A DNA stretch of 16,350 nt from an uncultured Pirellulales bacterium (GTDB lineage: Bacteria > Planctomycetota > Planctomycetia > Pirellulales > Lacipirellulaceae): the NCBI GenBank assembly GCA_947258835.1, contig CAMYJY010000027.1:1-16350 (forward strand). Reading direction: 5' to 3'. Below, piece after piece: positions 1 to 6,314 of the stretch. The notes beneath the pieces are model-generated. The model was not told where the DNA came from. It saw nothing but the letters and a program-made list of their open reading frames with translations, and did no database searches. Position 1 is the first letter of the stretch; each line of letters starts with the position of its first letter. The position numbers and the translations under genes were made by a program.

Positions 1-28
1 TGGCCGTTTTTTCAGAAACTGCGGACTG
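1..28 (+). repeat. Half copy of palindromic repeat family A, cut by the window edge
   Basis: The bases GGCCGTTTTTTCAGAAACTG are the right half of a palindrome that occurs in full at 4004-4051 and 9545-9593. The left half lies outside the window. In this orientation the element gives a GC stem followed by six T, so it could also act as a terminator for a gene to the left. It ends about 44 bases before the tRNA-Ala gene. Confidence 0.7.
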
Positions 29-29
29 G

Positions 30-59
30 TAGACAAAGGGGCCAGTCAGTCGCTAGAAT
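30..59 (+). promoter_or_regulatory. Candidate sigma-70-type promoter of tRNA-Ala
   Basis: A -35-like TAGACA (30-35) and a -10-like TAGAAT (54-59) are separated by 18 bases. Transcription would start near 66, six bases before the mature tRNA. This is a motif match by eye only; the fit to the consensus is fair. Confidence 0.45.
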
Positions 60-71
60 TAGCATTATCTT

Positions 72-144
72 GGGGCGGTAGCTCAGCTGGGAGAGCGCTG
101 CGTTCGCAATGCAGAGGTCGGGAGTTCGAATCTCCTTCGCTCCA
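72..144 (+). tRNA. tRNA-Ala (anticodon CGC)
   Basis: A complete cloverleaf can be folded. The acceptor arm GGGGCGG pairs with TCGCTCC (two G-U pairs). The D arm is GCTCAGCTGGGAGAGC. The anticodon stem is CTGCG/TGCAG with loop TTCGCAA, giving anticodon CGC, which reads the alanine codon GCG. The T arm carries the usual TTCGAAT loop. The discriminator base is A at 144 and the CCA end is not encoded, so it must be added after transcription. Confidence 0.96.
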
Positions 145-145
145 C

Positions 146-425
146 TGGTTTTTGACGCCAAGCCAAACTTTTCGGACGGCCAACTTGGCCTCGGCGTAGA
201 CGCAGAGTCCCGGCGGTAGTTAAACACCGAAAAGATTTGTTTGGCTAGTTTTTTGACGCCAAGCCAAACTTTTCGGATGGCTCAACGAGACCCGTCGCAA
301 CGTAACGATGGGCAGTGTAGTTGACTGCCGAAAAGATTTGTTTGGCTGGACGGTTTTTTAACGCCAAGCCAAACTTTTCGGATGGCCAAGTTGGCCTCGG
401 CGTGGAAGCAAAGTCTCGGCGCCAG
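146..425. repeat. Array of about 100-bp imperfect inverted-repeat units between tRNA-Ala and the mazF remnant
   Basis: Three units start with AGCCAAACTTTTCGG at 161, 262 and 367 (periods 101 and 105). Each is preceded by TTTTT(G/A)ACGCCA. The first two units (161-246 and 262-347) are both exactly 86 bases long and end with CCGAAAAGATTTGTTTGGCT. That end is the inverse of the start apart from five extra bases, so each unit can fold into a hairpin. Their interiors differ strongly although length is kept. The third unit lacks the right end and merges into the truncated toxin gene at about 425. Short open frames in this stretch repeat the same peptide and are repeat artefacts. Confidence 0.8.
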
Positions 426-515
426 AACCACAAGAACAGGACTAGCGTATCCCGGTTCGGAAGCTCTTGGCTCCGGAAGTGACGCCCACCAAATCTCACC
501 ACGTTGAATTACCAT
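282..515 (-). pseudogene. Truncated MazF/PemK-family toxin
   Basis: The first 30 codons (426-515) read like the start of MazF/PemK endoribonucleases: QRGEIWWASLPEPRASEPGY followed by ASPVLVV, which is the family's first beta-strands and its loop. A full MazF has about 110 residues. After residue 30 the frame runs into the repeat array and codes for repeat-derived peptide to a stop at 282, so the rest of the fold is missing. The start codon overlaps the antitoxin's stop by 7 bases, the usual coupling in mazEF-like operons. The family RNase activity (cutting mRNA at short sequences) cannot be expected from this remnant. That the repeats caused the truncation is an inference from the exact junction. 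Confidence 0.75.
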
Positions 516-745
516 GGTGATCTATCAAGAGACCGACTTTGCATTTCTGCCACGGAGGAATCCAAGTCAGAAGGGTTTTCAGCATACAGTTCATTGAGTC
601 TTTCGGTCACGCTGGCATGACAATGGGCAGTCACAAATTCCTCAACTGCCCTGGCGTAAAGTTCGCTGCGGGACATGGATAGCTGCTGGGCGGCTTGTTC
701 GGCAGCCTGGAAGATCGGATCGGGAATGGAGACAGCTGTTTTCAT
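509..745 (-). CDS. MazE-like (ribbon-helix-helix) antitoxin, 78 aa
   Basis: The protein begins MKTAVSIPDPIFQAAEQAAQ. A short beta-strand and two helices, with SMSRSELYARAVEEFV, fit the ribbon-helix-helix DNA-binding domain of CopG/MazE-like antitoxins. The acidic C-terminal part ends in SLDRSPW, resembling the toxin-binding tail of MazE proteins. I chose the start at 745 because it removes a 29-residue extension unlike the family and places the ATG directly behind a good promoter. The gene overlaps the mazF remnant by 7 bases. Since the toxin is broken, the antitoxin is an orphan that may still repress its own promoter or neutralise a related toxin elsewhere. The -10 box lies only 6 bases before the ATG, so the mRNA is probably leaderless. 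Confidence 0.8.
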   Translation of the reverse strand: MKTAVSIPDPIFQAAEQAAQQLSMSRSELYARAVEEFVTAHCHASVTERLNELYAENPSDLDSSVAEMQSRSLDRSPW

Positions 746-751
746 CAGGGT

Positions 752-780
752 AGTATAACCCAAGTTATACCAGGAGTCAA
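752..780 (-). promoter_or_regulatory. Promoter of the antitoxin gene
   Basis: On the minus strand TTGACT (775-780) and TATACT (752-757) are spaced by exactly 17 bases, close to the sigma-70 consensus. The -10 box ends 6 bases before the antitoxin ATG, so transcription should start at or within a base or two of the start codon, giving a leaderless mRNA. No Shine-Dalgarno sequence is present. Confidence 0.7.
753..770. promoter_or_regulatory. Palindromic operator overlapping the antitoxin -10 box
   Basis: GTATAAC-CCAA-GTTATAC is a perfect inverted repeat with 7-base arms and a 4-base spacer. It covers the -10 hexamer and part of the spacer of the antitoxin promoter. Ribbon-helix-helix antitoxins are known to bind such short palindromes and repress their own operon, so autoregulation is the likely role. 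It also lies 63 bases upstream of the divergent hemW start and could affect that gene. Confidence 0.6.
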
Positions 781-832
781 AGGCCATCGCGCGACGACTT
801 CTGGCGCAGACCCCAGCCGGGATAGGACCCAA

Positions 833-1954
833 GTGTCACCGCATAGCGCCTACATCCACGTCCCCTTCTGCGTGCACCGCTGCGGGTATTGTAATTTTAC
901 CTTAGTGGCCGGGCGCGGTGATCTGGTCGAGCCCTACCTGCAAGCCTTGGCCCGCGAACTGGAGGGGCTCGGCAAGCCGCGTCCGGTAACCACGCTCTAT
1001 TTTGGCGGCGGTACGCCGACCTTCCTGAGTCCCAACCAACTGGATCGCCTCTGCGCACTCGTACTGGACTGGCATCCGCTCCACAAGGATTATGAGTGGA
1101 CGGTGGAGGCCAATCCGGAAGATTTGGATGCCGCCCGCGTGACCTGCCTAGTCCAACACGGCGTCAATCGACTCAGCCTGGGCGCCCAGTCGTTCGACAA
1201 GGCCAAGCTGCAGCAGCTGGAACGTCGCCATACCGCCGCTGACATCCGCCACGCCGCGGACCTGGCCCATCAAGCAGGCCTGCAGGTTGCCCTCGACCTG
1301 ATGTTTGCCGCCCCCCACGAAACACTCGCCCAGTGGGAAGCTGATTTGGCGGCGGCCGTGGCCCTGCAGCCCGCGCACATTTCCACCTACGGGCTCACCT
1401 TCGAGCGAGGAACCGCTTTTGGCAGCCGCCTGCAACGGCAGCAGCTGCACCCGGTCCCTGAAGAAACGGAACGACAAATGTACCTCATGGCCATCGACTA
1501 TCTAACGCAGGCCGGGTATCAACACTACGAGATTTCCAATTTTGCGCGGCCAGGAAAATGGAGCCGACACAACCAGGCCTACTGGGCTGGCGCCGGCTAT
1601 TGGGCCGCCGGCCCCGGCGCGGCCCGCTATGTCGCCGGCCTCCGCTCGACCAATCACCGCAGCACCTCCACCTACCTCCGCAGGATCCAAGCCGGCGCAT
1701 CCCCGGTCGCCGAACAAGAACGGCTGACCCCCGCACAGCGAGCCCGTGAAACACTCATCTTCGGCCTCCGCCGCATCGCCGGAGTAGAGCGCGCCGAATT
1801 TCAGCACCAAACCGGCTATACGGTGGACAGCTTGGTAGCGGCGGAATTGGCCCGCTTCGTTGACCTGGGCCTGCTGGCCGACGATGGCCACACCATTCGC
1901 CTGACCCGCGCGGGCCTGCTGGTCAGCGATAGTCTCTGGCCCGAATTGTTGTAA
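833..1954 (+). CDS. hemW: HemW, radical SAM haem chaperone, 373 aa
   Basis: HemW binds haem and an Fe-S cluster and is thought to insert haem into respiratory enzymes. It is often misannotated as oxygen-independent coproporphyrinogen oxidase. The cluster motif is C13-x3-C17-x2-C20 followed by N-F; the fourth cysteine of true HemN is absent, which favours HemW. Other family marks are YFGGGTPTFLS (56-66), VEANPEDL (91-98), NRLSLGAQSF (112-121), HYEISNFARPG (231-241) and SRHNQAYW (244-251). I chose the GTG at 833 because AGGA lies 5 bases upstream and the length then matches the family. The in-frame ATG at 695 would add 46 unrelated residues and overlap the antitoxin gene. It converges with the gene at 1968-2537, 13 bases apart. 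Confidence 0.93.
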   Translation: MSPHSAYIHVPFCVHRCGYCNFTLVAGRGDLVEPYLQALARELEGLGKPRPVTTLYFGGGTPTFLSPNQLDRLCALVLDWHPLHKDYEWTVEANPEDLDAARVTCLVQHGVNRLSLGAQSFDKAKLQQLERRHTAADIRHAADLAHQAGLQVALDLMFAAPHETLAQWEADLAAAVALQPAHISTYGLTFERGTAFGSRLQRQQLHPVPEETERQMYLMAIDYLTQAGYQHYEISNFARPGKWSRHNQAYWAGAGYWAAGPGAARYVAGLRSTNHRSTSTYLRRIQAGASPVAEQERLTPAQRARETLIFGLRRIAGVERAEFQHQTGYTVDSLVAAELARFVDLGLLADDGHTIRLTRAGLLVSDSLWPELL

Positions 1955-1967
1955 GTTCATCCAGAAA

Positions 1968-2537
1968 CTACAAAGGCGCTCTGGGCAGCTTGCGCTCGTA
2001 GGGCGGGTCTTCCAGGGCCGGCAAAAATTCTCCTGTCTCTTCCGCCCAGGCTTGACGCTCCTCCTCGCTGGCATAGTAACGGAGCCAGAGCGTGGGATCA
2101 TCTTCGGTGCTCGCGCAATCCCAGTGCAAGTAATTGTTTTCCCGTTGCAGTCGTTTTTCGTGCGAGGGCAAGATGTCGCGGCAGATCAAACAGTACAGCT
2201 GACGATCCGTCAGGTGATCCGTAAAATCAAGCACGACCTGCTGCTCGAATAACTTTTGGATCGACGCGTGAAGCAACTCGCGTAGCTGTTGGTCGTTGAG
2301 CGTCTCGGGAGCAGGTAGCTGCAGCGGCGGTTGAAACCACTCGCAAATGGGCAAAATGGGTGCCCGCTCCCAATCCAGCATGCACTGCAAAAACTCATTT
2401 TCACTCGAGGTCGACATGGCCTCGGCATTCACACAGCCGATGGATTCATCATAGAGCGGCTCCAGCGCGTCCCGCAGCTGGGCATTCCGCAACAGGTGCT
2501 CTACTTCATCGGATTTCGGGGAGTTTGGAAAAATCAT
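1968..2537 (-). CDS. Hypothetical protein with possible zinc site, 189 aa
   Basis: I recognise no named family, but the style resembles conserved hypothetical proteins of planctomycetes. There is no signal peptide or membrane segment, so it is probably cytoplasmic and is acidic. The most conserved-looking stretch is DRQLYCLICRDILPSHEKRL (111-130) followed by YLHWDC (136-141). C116, C119, H126 or H138, and C141 could form a CxxC...HxxC zinc site. The N-terminal half is helical with many leucines and acidic residues. No Shine-Dalgarno is seen; a TACAAT box lies 9 bases upstream of the ATG, so the leader would be only a few bases. The gene is monocistronic and converges with hemW. Confidence 0.8.
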   Translation of the reverse strand: MIFPNSPKSDEVEHLLRNAQLRDALEPLYDESIGCVNAEAMSTSSENEFLQCMLDWERAPILPICEWFQPPLQLPAPETLNDQQLRELLHASIQKLFEQQVVLDFTDHLTDRQLYCLICRDILPSHEKRLQRENNYLHWDCASTEDDPTLWLRYYASEEERQAWAEETGEFLPALEDPPYERKLPRAPL

Positions 2538-2546
2538 GTCCAGTCT

Positions 2547-2552
2547 ATTGTA
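2547..2552 (-). promoter_or_regulatory. Candidate -10 box of the gene at 1968-2537
   Basis: TACAAT on the minus strand ends 9 bases before the ATG at 2537. No convincing -35 was found at 16-18 bases, so the call is weak. If used, the mRNA leader would be about 3 bases long. Confidence 0.3.
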
Positions 2553-2851
2553 TCAGGGGCCATCAAAAATACTGCCTCGCTGGCGATGCGTTGCTGCCCG
2601 GAGCGAACCATCCGGCTCACACCCGCGGCACCGTGCACGAAGCATAGAGTCGACTTTAGCAAGACAATTCCAGCCTGCAAATAGTTTGGCGCGTCGTCCT
2701 GGGAGAGTTTCCCAAACTGCCCAACTAGGATCGTTAGGACCGGTAATCTCAGCCCAAACTACGCCCCCTCCAGCCGCCAAAGGCCGATTATGCTGCTGCT
2801 TTCCGGAGCCCCTGGGGTGGGTTCAGCTGCTTTACGGCCAGCTGCCAAATA
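2553..2851. other. Intergenic stretch without recognised features
   Basis: Between the hypothetical gene (upstream side) and the UDG gene (downstream end) I see no RNA gene, strong hairpin or repeat. Open frames crossing it on the plus strand run antisense through the UDG gene and have no family features. Confidence 0.5.
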
Positions 2852-3688
2852 CTACCCGCCCACGGGGGTCCCCATGGCTGCCATCAACAGCTGCATGTCT
2901 TCCCAGGTGGACCGCTTGGCGGACGGGTTCCGCAACAAGTAAGCGGGGTGGTACGTGCAGACCACCTGCACTCCATGATGCAGGTGCACTTTGCCCCGCA
3001 GCCGACCGATGGACGCAGTCGTATCCAGGAAGTTTTGCGCGGCCACGGCCCCCAAACAACAGACAAATTCCGGCTGCACCAGCTGCAGCTGGCGATGCAG
3101 AAAGGGACGGCAATTGCTGGCCTCCCCCGGCATAGGAGTGCGATTCCCGGGCGGCCGGCACCGCAACACGTTGAGGATATACACATCGGAACGACTCAGC
3201 TGGCAGGCCGCCAAAATTTTATCCAACAGTTGCCCTGCCCGCCCCACAAAGGGCTCGCCCAGACGATCTTCGTCCGCCCCCGGGGCTTCACCAAGAAAAC
3301 ACAGCCGCGCCTGAGGATTGCCCACACCAAAGACGGTCTGCGTGCGCGTGGTCGCCAGCTCCTCGCACAGCTGGCAAGCAGCCACGTCGGCGGCCAACAC
3401 CTCGAGAGAAGGTGCGGTCGCCGCCGGCTGCAAACCCGACAGGTCCTCCTCCAACAACCGCCCTTGCCGTGCAGCCGCCGGAACTTCCTCACCGCCAGCC
3501 GCGGGCCGTTCCGCCCGGTTGGTTTTGTCTGGCGCAGCACGAGCCTCCGTGGGACTGGCTGGCAGGATGCCGGACACCAGCTCTGAGGACAGGCCCCGCC
3601 GTCCAATCTGCTGGACTCCAGCTGCCTGCAAACTTTCTAGCAGCTGCAGCAACTGGCGAGCAGGCTTTCGGGAGAATTGATTGTCCAT
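2852..3688 (-). CDS. Family 4 uracil-DNA glycosylase (Fe-S), 278 aa
   Basis: The enzyme removes uracil from DNA as the first step of base excision repair. Motifs are GEAPGADEDRLGEPFVGRAG (133-152), the active-site region with the uracil pocket; NVLRCRPPGNRTP (173-185); and TYHPAYLLR (245-253). Four cysteines fit the 4Fe-4S cluster of the family: C105 and C108 (CQLC), C177 and C193. The catalytic domain fills residues about 95-275. The first 90 residues are an extension: a short helix (8-24) and then a long Ala/Pro/Glu-rich linker, absent from compact family members of about 200 residues. The ATG at 3688 has only a weak upstream site (TAGG). The gene stands alone. Confidence 0.93.
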   Translation of the reverse strand: MDNQFSRKPARQLLQLLESLQAAGVQQIGRRGLSSELVSGILPASPTEARAAPDKTNRAERPAAGGEEVPAAARQGRLLEEDLSGLQPAATAPSLEVLAADVAACQLCEELATTRTQTVFGVGNPQARLCFLGEAPGADEDRLGEPFVGRAGQLLDKILAACQLSRSDVYILNVLRCRPPGNRTPMPGEASNCRPFLHRQLQLVQPEFVCCLGAVAAQNFLDTTASIGRLRGKVHLHHGVQVVCTYHPAYLLRNPSAKRSTWEDMQLLMAAMGTPVGG

Positions 3689-3921
3689 AAGCCAAAGCCT
3701 AGCAGCTCGTAACTTCCTCTACCAGCAGCACGCGGGCGAAGCCTCTTTACTCAAAGTGAAAACAGGTATCCCTCGTGCTGGCCGGTTTGGGCCGGAAAAG
3801 CCCACTCCATCCGCCTCTCAACCAGGTTTCTTGGTGAGCTGCCGTTTCTTGCCGACTATCTGTCCCATTCTTTGTTGATTATGATGGATCGTAGATTTCC
3901 CCCCGATGGTCTCTAGCTGCC
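3689..3921. other. Intergenic stretch upstream of the repeats before der
   Basis: This gap separates the divergent UDG and der genes. A TATGAT at 3880-3885 could be a -10 box for der but has no good -35. A 65-codon open frame at 3681-3878 has no Shine-Dalgarno and no recognisable composition; I do not call it. The rest of the gap to der (3922-4068) is made up largely of two palindromic repeats. Confidence 0.45.
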
Positions 3922-3960
3922 CTTCCTGAGATAGCGGCCGGAGGCCGCCATCCCAGGAAG
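3922..3960. repeat. Palindromic repeat family B, copy 1
   Basis: The 39-base element starts CTTCCTGAGATAGCGGCC and ends GGCCGCCATCCCAGGAAG. The two ends are inverse to each other with few mismatches, so it can fold into a long hairpin. The second copy is at 9451-9489. In both places a family A element follows 43-55 bases downstream. Confidence 0.75.
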
Positions 3961-4003
3961 GAAAAATGGACCGTCTCAGCGGTTCATCTTGGTTCAGATC
4001 AAT

Positions 4004-4051
4004 TTACTTCTGCAAGAACGGCCGCAGGCCGTTTTTTCAGAAACTACAGTC
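4004..4051. repeat. Palindromic repeat family A, copy 2, in the der leader
   Basis: The core AACGGCC-GCA-GGCCGTT (4017-4033) is a perfect 7-bp stem with a 3-base loop followed by a T run and CAGAAACTACAGTC. The outer arm TTCTGCAAGAACGGCC is inverse to the right side with two mismatches. On the plus strand it looks like an intrinsic terminator, although it lies only 17 bases before the der ATG, so termination there would prevent der expression from upstream promoters unless it is conditional. Confidence 0.75.
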
Positions 4052-4068
4052 TTTAGGAAACCCAGTTC

Positions 4069-5469
4069 ATGGCGGTGCCTCGTGTTGTCATTGTCGGTCG
4101 ACCCAATGTTGGCAAGAGCAGCCTGCTCAATTGGCTGGCCGGATTGCGCTTGGCAATCGTGGAGGACCGCCCTGGCGTCACCCGCGATCGGGTGGACTAT
4201 TTGATGGAATTTGAGGACCGTTTTTTTGAACTGGTCGATACGGGCGGGATTGGCAACCGAGATGAAGACAATCTGACACAACACATCGAAGAGCAGATCC
4301 AAATCGCCATCGACTCGGCGGCCGTGATCTTATTCGTGGTAGACGCCCGCGATGGGTTGTTGCCCCTCGACGAGGAGGTGGCCCAACGCCTACGCCATAT
4401 CCAGGCACCCGTCATTTGCATCGCCAACAAGGCCGACCACGGGCGGCTGGACGATCAGGCCGCCGATTTCTACCGCCTGGGACAAGGACAGGTCCTCCCG
4501 ATCAGCACCACCCAAAATCGCAATCGCAGCGTGCTGCTCAATTTCATCCTCGACCGCTTGCCGCCCGCTGAGGACCAGCCGTCGCAGCACGACGAACCGG
4601 AAATGAAAGTGGCGATTGTGGGCCGACGCAACGTCGGCAAAAGCACGTTCGTCAATACACTCGCCCAAGCGGAACGGATGATCGTCAGCGAAGTAGCCGG
4701 CACCACACGCGACAGCGTCGACGTCCGCTTCGAACTCGATGGCAAGGGTTTCGTGGCCATCGATACGCCGGGCATCCGTCGCCCCCAAAGTCGCGGCGAG
4801 GCCATCGACTTCTATGGCTTCCACCGCGCGCAACGCAGCATCCGACGGGCCGACGTGGTGTTTCTCTTCCTGGACGCCACGCAACGGATCAGCAAGGTTG
4901 ACAAACAACTCGCCGACTACATTAGCCAAAACTACAAACCGTGTGTGCTGGTGGTCAACAAATGGGACCAACTGGCCGGCACCATGCCCACCGCCAAATG
5001 GGTGAGCTACCTGCACGATACCTTCCGCACCATGCGCTATGCCCCCATTGCCTTTATCACGGGAGAAACGGGCAAAAATGTCAAAGCGCTGCTGAACCAC
5101 GGCCAAATGCTCTTCAAGCAATCCCGCTTGCGAGTACCCACCGGACAGCTCAATCGCTTATTGCGCGCAGCCATTCGTCACACTCCCCCACCCCTGTACC
5201 AGAACCGCAGACCCAAGATTTACTACGGCACGCAAGTCGGCATCGAACCACCGACCCTGGTCTTGTTCTGTAACGAACCGGCGGCGCTTGCCAAGCCCTA
5301 CCAGCGGTACTTGCTAGGTGCCGTTCGCGATCAACTGAGTTTCGAGGAAGTTCCCATCAAACTCTACCTCCGCAAACGTCAGCAAACGGATCCACGTGAT
5401 GATATCGCCACGGAGGACCCTCCGGCAGGCAAGCCGCTGGCCCCAGACAACGCCGAGACGTCACAGTAG
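4069..5469 (+). CDS. der: GTPase Der (EngA), ribosome assembly, 466 aa
   Basis: Der is an essential GTPase with two tandem G domains and a C-terminal KH-like domain. It acts in maturation of the 50S ribosomal subunit. G domain 1 shows GRPNVGKS (10-17), PGVTRD (35-40), DTGG (57-60) and NKAD (120-123). G domain 2 shows GRRNVGKS (185-192), GTTRDS (211-216), DTPG (232-235) and NKWD (297-300). The KH domain covers about 350-440, and a charged tail follows. The G5 motifs, normally SAK/SAE-like, read ISTTQN and ITGET, a mild oddity. The start is supported by AGGAAA ten bases upstream and by the family N-terminus. A family A hairpin sits directly upstream. Confidence 0.97.
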   Translation: MAVPRVVIVGRPNVGKSSLLNWLAGLRLAIVEDRPGVTRDRVDYLMEFEDRFFELVDTGGIGNRDEDNLTQHIEEQIQIAIDSAAVILFVVDARDGLLPLDEEVAQRLRHIQAPVICIANKADHGRLDDQAADFYRLGQGQVLPISTTQNRNRSVLLNFILDRLPPAEDQPSQHDEPEMKVAIVGRRNVGKSTFVNTLAQAERMIVSEVAGTTRDSVDVRFELDGKGFVAIDTPGIRRPQSRGEAIDFYGFHRAQRSIRRADVVFLFLDATQRISKVDKQLADYISQNYKPCVLVVNKWDQLAGTMPTAKWVSYLHDTFRTMRYAPIAFITGETGKNVKALLNHGQMLFKQSRLRVPTGQLNRLLRAAIRHTPPPLYQNRRPKIYYGTQVGIEPPTLVLFCNEPAALAKPYQRYLLGAVRDQLSFEEVPIKLYLRKRQQTDPRDDIATEDPPAGKPLAPDNAETSQ

Positions 5470-5493
5470 CGCGAGATACAACGCGCCTGGCAG

Positions 5494-5727
5494 CTACTTC
5501 AGGAAAGTTCGCACCCATGAGTTGCGTGGGCGGGCTGAGTTCGACTCAGCAGCACCAAACGACTCGACCGCAGGCCGGTCCGAGGCGGTAGATGACTCCG
5601 CCAGGGCATTCTCGGTGGTGGTGTACCCGCTGTGATTGCCCACAGCGACAAAAATCCCCAGCACCCAGGCCAACAAAAAAACCGCCAACTCGCCCATAGC
5701 GAGCATTTCCTGTCTGTCGTTTAACAT
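5494..5727 (-). CDS. Small putative single-pass membrane protein, 77 aa
   Basis: The reading frame MLNDRQEMLAMGELAVFLLA continues with WVLGIFVAVG. Residues about 12-30 form one clear hydrophobic segment, followed by a Ser/Thr/Ala-rich, probably extracytoplasmic tail. I recognise no family. The ATG at 5727 has AGGA 9 bases upstream; a GTG at 5745 in the same frame would add six residues. An AT-rich stretch upstream contains TTATAA (about 5775), a possible -10 box. The gene converges with der, 24 bases apart. It could still be a chance frame, because the coding part also holds hairpins that could serve as der's terminator. Confidence 0.45.
   Translation of the reverse strand: MLNDRQEMLAMGELAVFLLAWVLGIFVAVGNHSGYTTTENALAESSTASDRPAVESFGAAESNSARPRNSWVRTFLK
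5534..5550 (+). terminator. Hairpin downstream of der
   Basis: GCTGAGT-TCG-ACTCAGC forms a perfect 7-bp stem with a 3-base loop, 65 bases after the der stop. No T run follows, so it would be a factor-dependent or weak terminator. It overlaps the putative small minus-strand gene. Confidence 0.35.
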
Positions 5728-5745
5728 CGACTTGTGTCCTGTCAC

Positions 5746-6028
5746 CTAATCCGGGGTGAACTTCTAACGCGTTTTATAACGTCGATCCCTCACAACATCG
5801 ACATTCCAAACAAACACACTGATTCTTATTTGCTCCGTAAAATAGAACACAGACCCGAAAAATAAAATAGACCGAATCGAGCTCGATCTGACAATCAAAA
5901 CCGTCAGAAACCGCAAATCCGGCCCGCCCAGACGCTAGCGAGCCAGGCCAGCCACCCCTGCCGCGGTCTGCTAGCACGCCGCGGCAGGGGCAGTATGACC
6001 AACGGTCATTTCCCGCTTTCGACAACGG
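5746..6028. other. AT-rich then GC-rich intergenic stretch with a strong hairpin
   Basis: Bases 5765-5900 are clearly AT-richer than the neighbours and hold no gene I can support. At 5955-5990 a perfect 12-bp inverted repeat, CCCCTGCCGCGG and its complement around a 12-base loop, makes a very stable hairpin. It is not followed by T, and its role is unknown. Next to it, partial copies of the REP sequence (CAACGGTCATT with TCCCGC) begin. Confidence 0.5.
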
Positions 6029-6100
6029 TCATTCCCGCGCCGGCGGGAATCCAGTAGGCCCGCTAACCAGCATGCTAGATTCCCGCCTGCGCGGGAATGA
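6029..6100. repeat. Inverted pair of REP-like elements
   Basis: GTCATTCCCGCGCCGGCGGG plus AATC (6029-6052) and its inverse, GATTCCCGCCTGCGCGGGAA plus TGAC (6077-6100), differ at one base and are 24 bases apart. Each alone is a hairpin with 8-bp arms (ATTCCCGC/GCGGGAAT). The same element occurs four more times at 15000-15202. Elements of this sequence type are common in many bacteria. Confidence 0.85.
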
Positions 6101-6194
6101 CGGCAGGAGGCGCGGGAATGACGGCAGGAGACGCGGGAATGACGGCAGGAGGCGCGGGAATGACGGCAGGAGACGCGGGAATGACGGCAGGAGC
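6090..6194. repeat. Five tandem 21-bp repeats grown from the REP end
   Basis: CGCGGGAATGACGGCAGGAG plus one variable base is repeated five times without other change (starts 6090, 6111, 6132, 6153, 6174). The variable base runs G, A, G, A, C, so the array probably grew by duplication of a 42-bp pair. The first unit overlaps the right REP element. Because 21 is divisible by three, long open frames with RRRGNDG or RHSRASC repeats cross the array; these are artefacts. Confidence 0.9.
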
Positions 6195-6314
6195 ACGGAC
6201 AGCCCCTATCCCCCCACACCCGAGAATGCTACACTAGCACGCTTACCTTCATGGCTGCGCCCGCTGGCAAAGAGTCCCGCACAGGACCCATCGCCATGCC
6301 GTATGTCCCATGAC

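Noticed and set aside
161..347. Integron attC sites
   Set aside because: Length and conserved ends fit loosely, but the end boxes GCCAAAC and GTTTGGC do not match the RYYYAAC/GTTRRRY consensus, and no integrase or cassette genes are seen.
695..832. N-terminal extension of HemW from the ATG at 695
   Set aside because: The extra 46 residues overlap the antitoxin gene and its promoter in antisense and have no family match; the GTG at 833 has a proper Shine-Dalgarno.
746..832. 29-residue N-terminal extension of the antitoxin
   Set aside because: It would cross the antitoxin promoter and operator and precedes the typical family start MKTAVSIP.
1502..2101. 199-codon minus-strand open frame
   Set aside because: Antisense to hemW and part of the next gene; no family features and GC-rich shadow composition.
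2536..3135. 199-codon plus-strand open frame
   Set aside because: Antisense to the UDG gene with Pro/Ala/Arg-rich shadow composition.
4390..5121. 243-codon minus-strand open frame
   Set aside because: Complete antisense shadow of der, which has all GTPase motifs.
6090..6194. CRISPR array
   Set aside because: The units are contiguous without spacers, and no cas genes are present.
5971..6219. Minus-strand open frame with RHSRASC repeats
   Set aside because: It is the antisense reading of REP and 21-bp repeat sequence, a known type of false gene.
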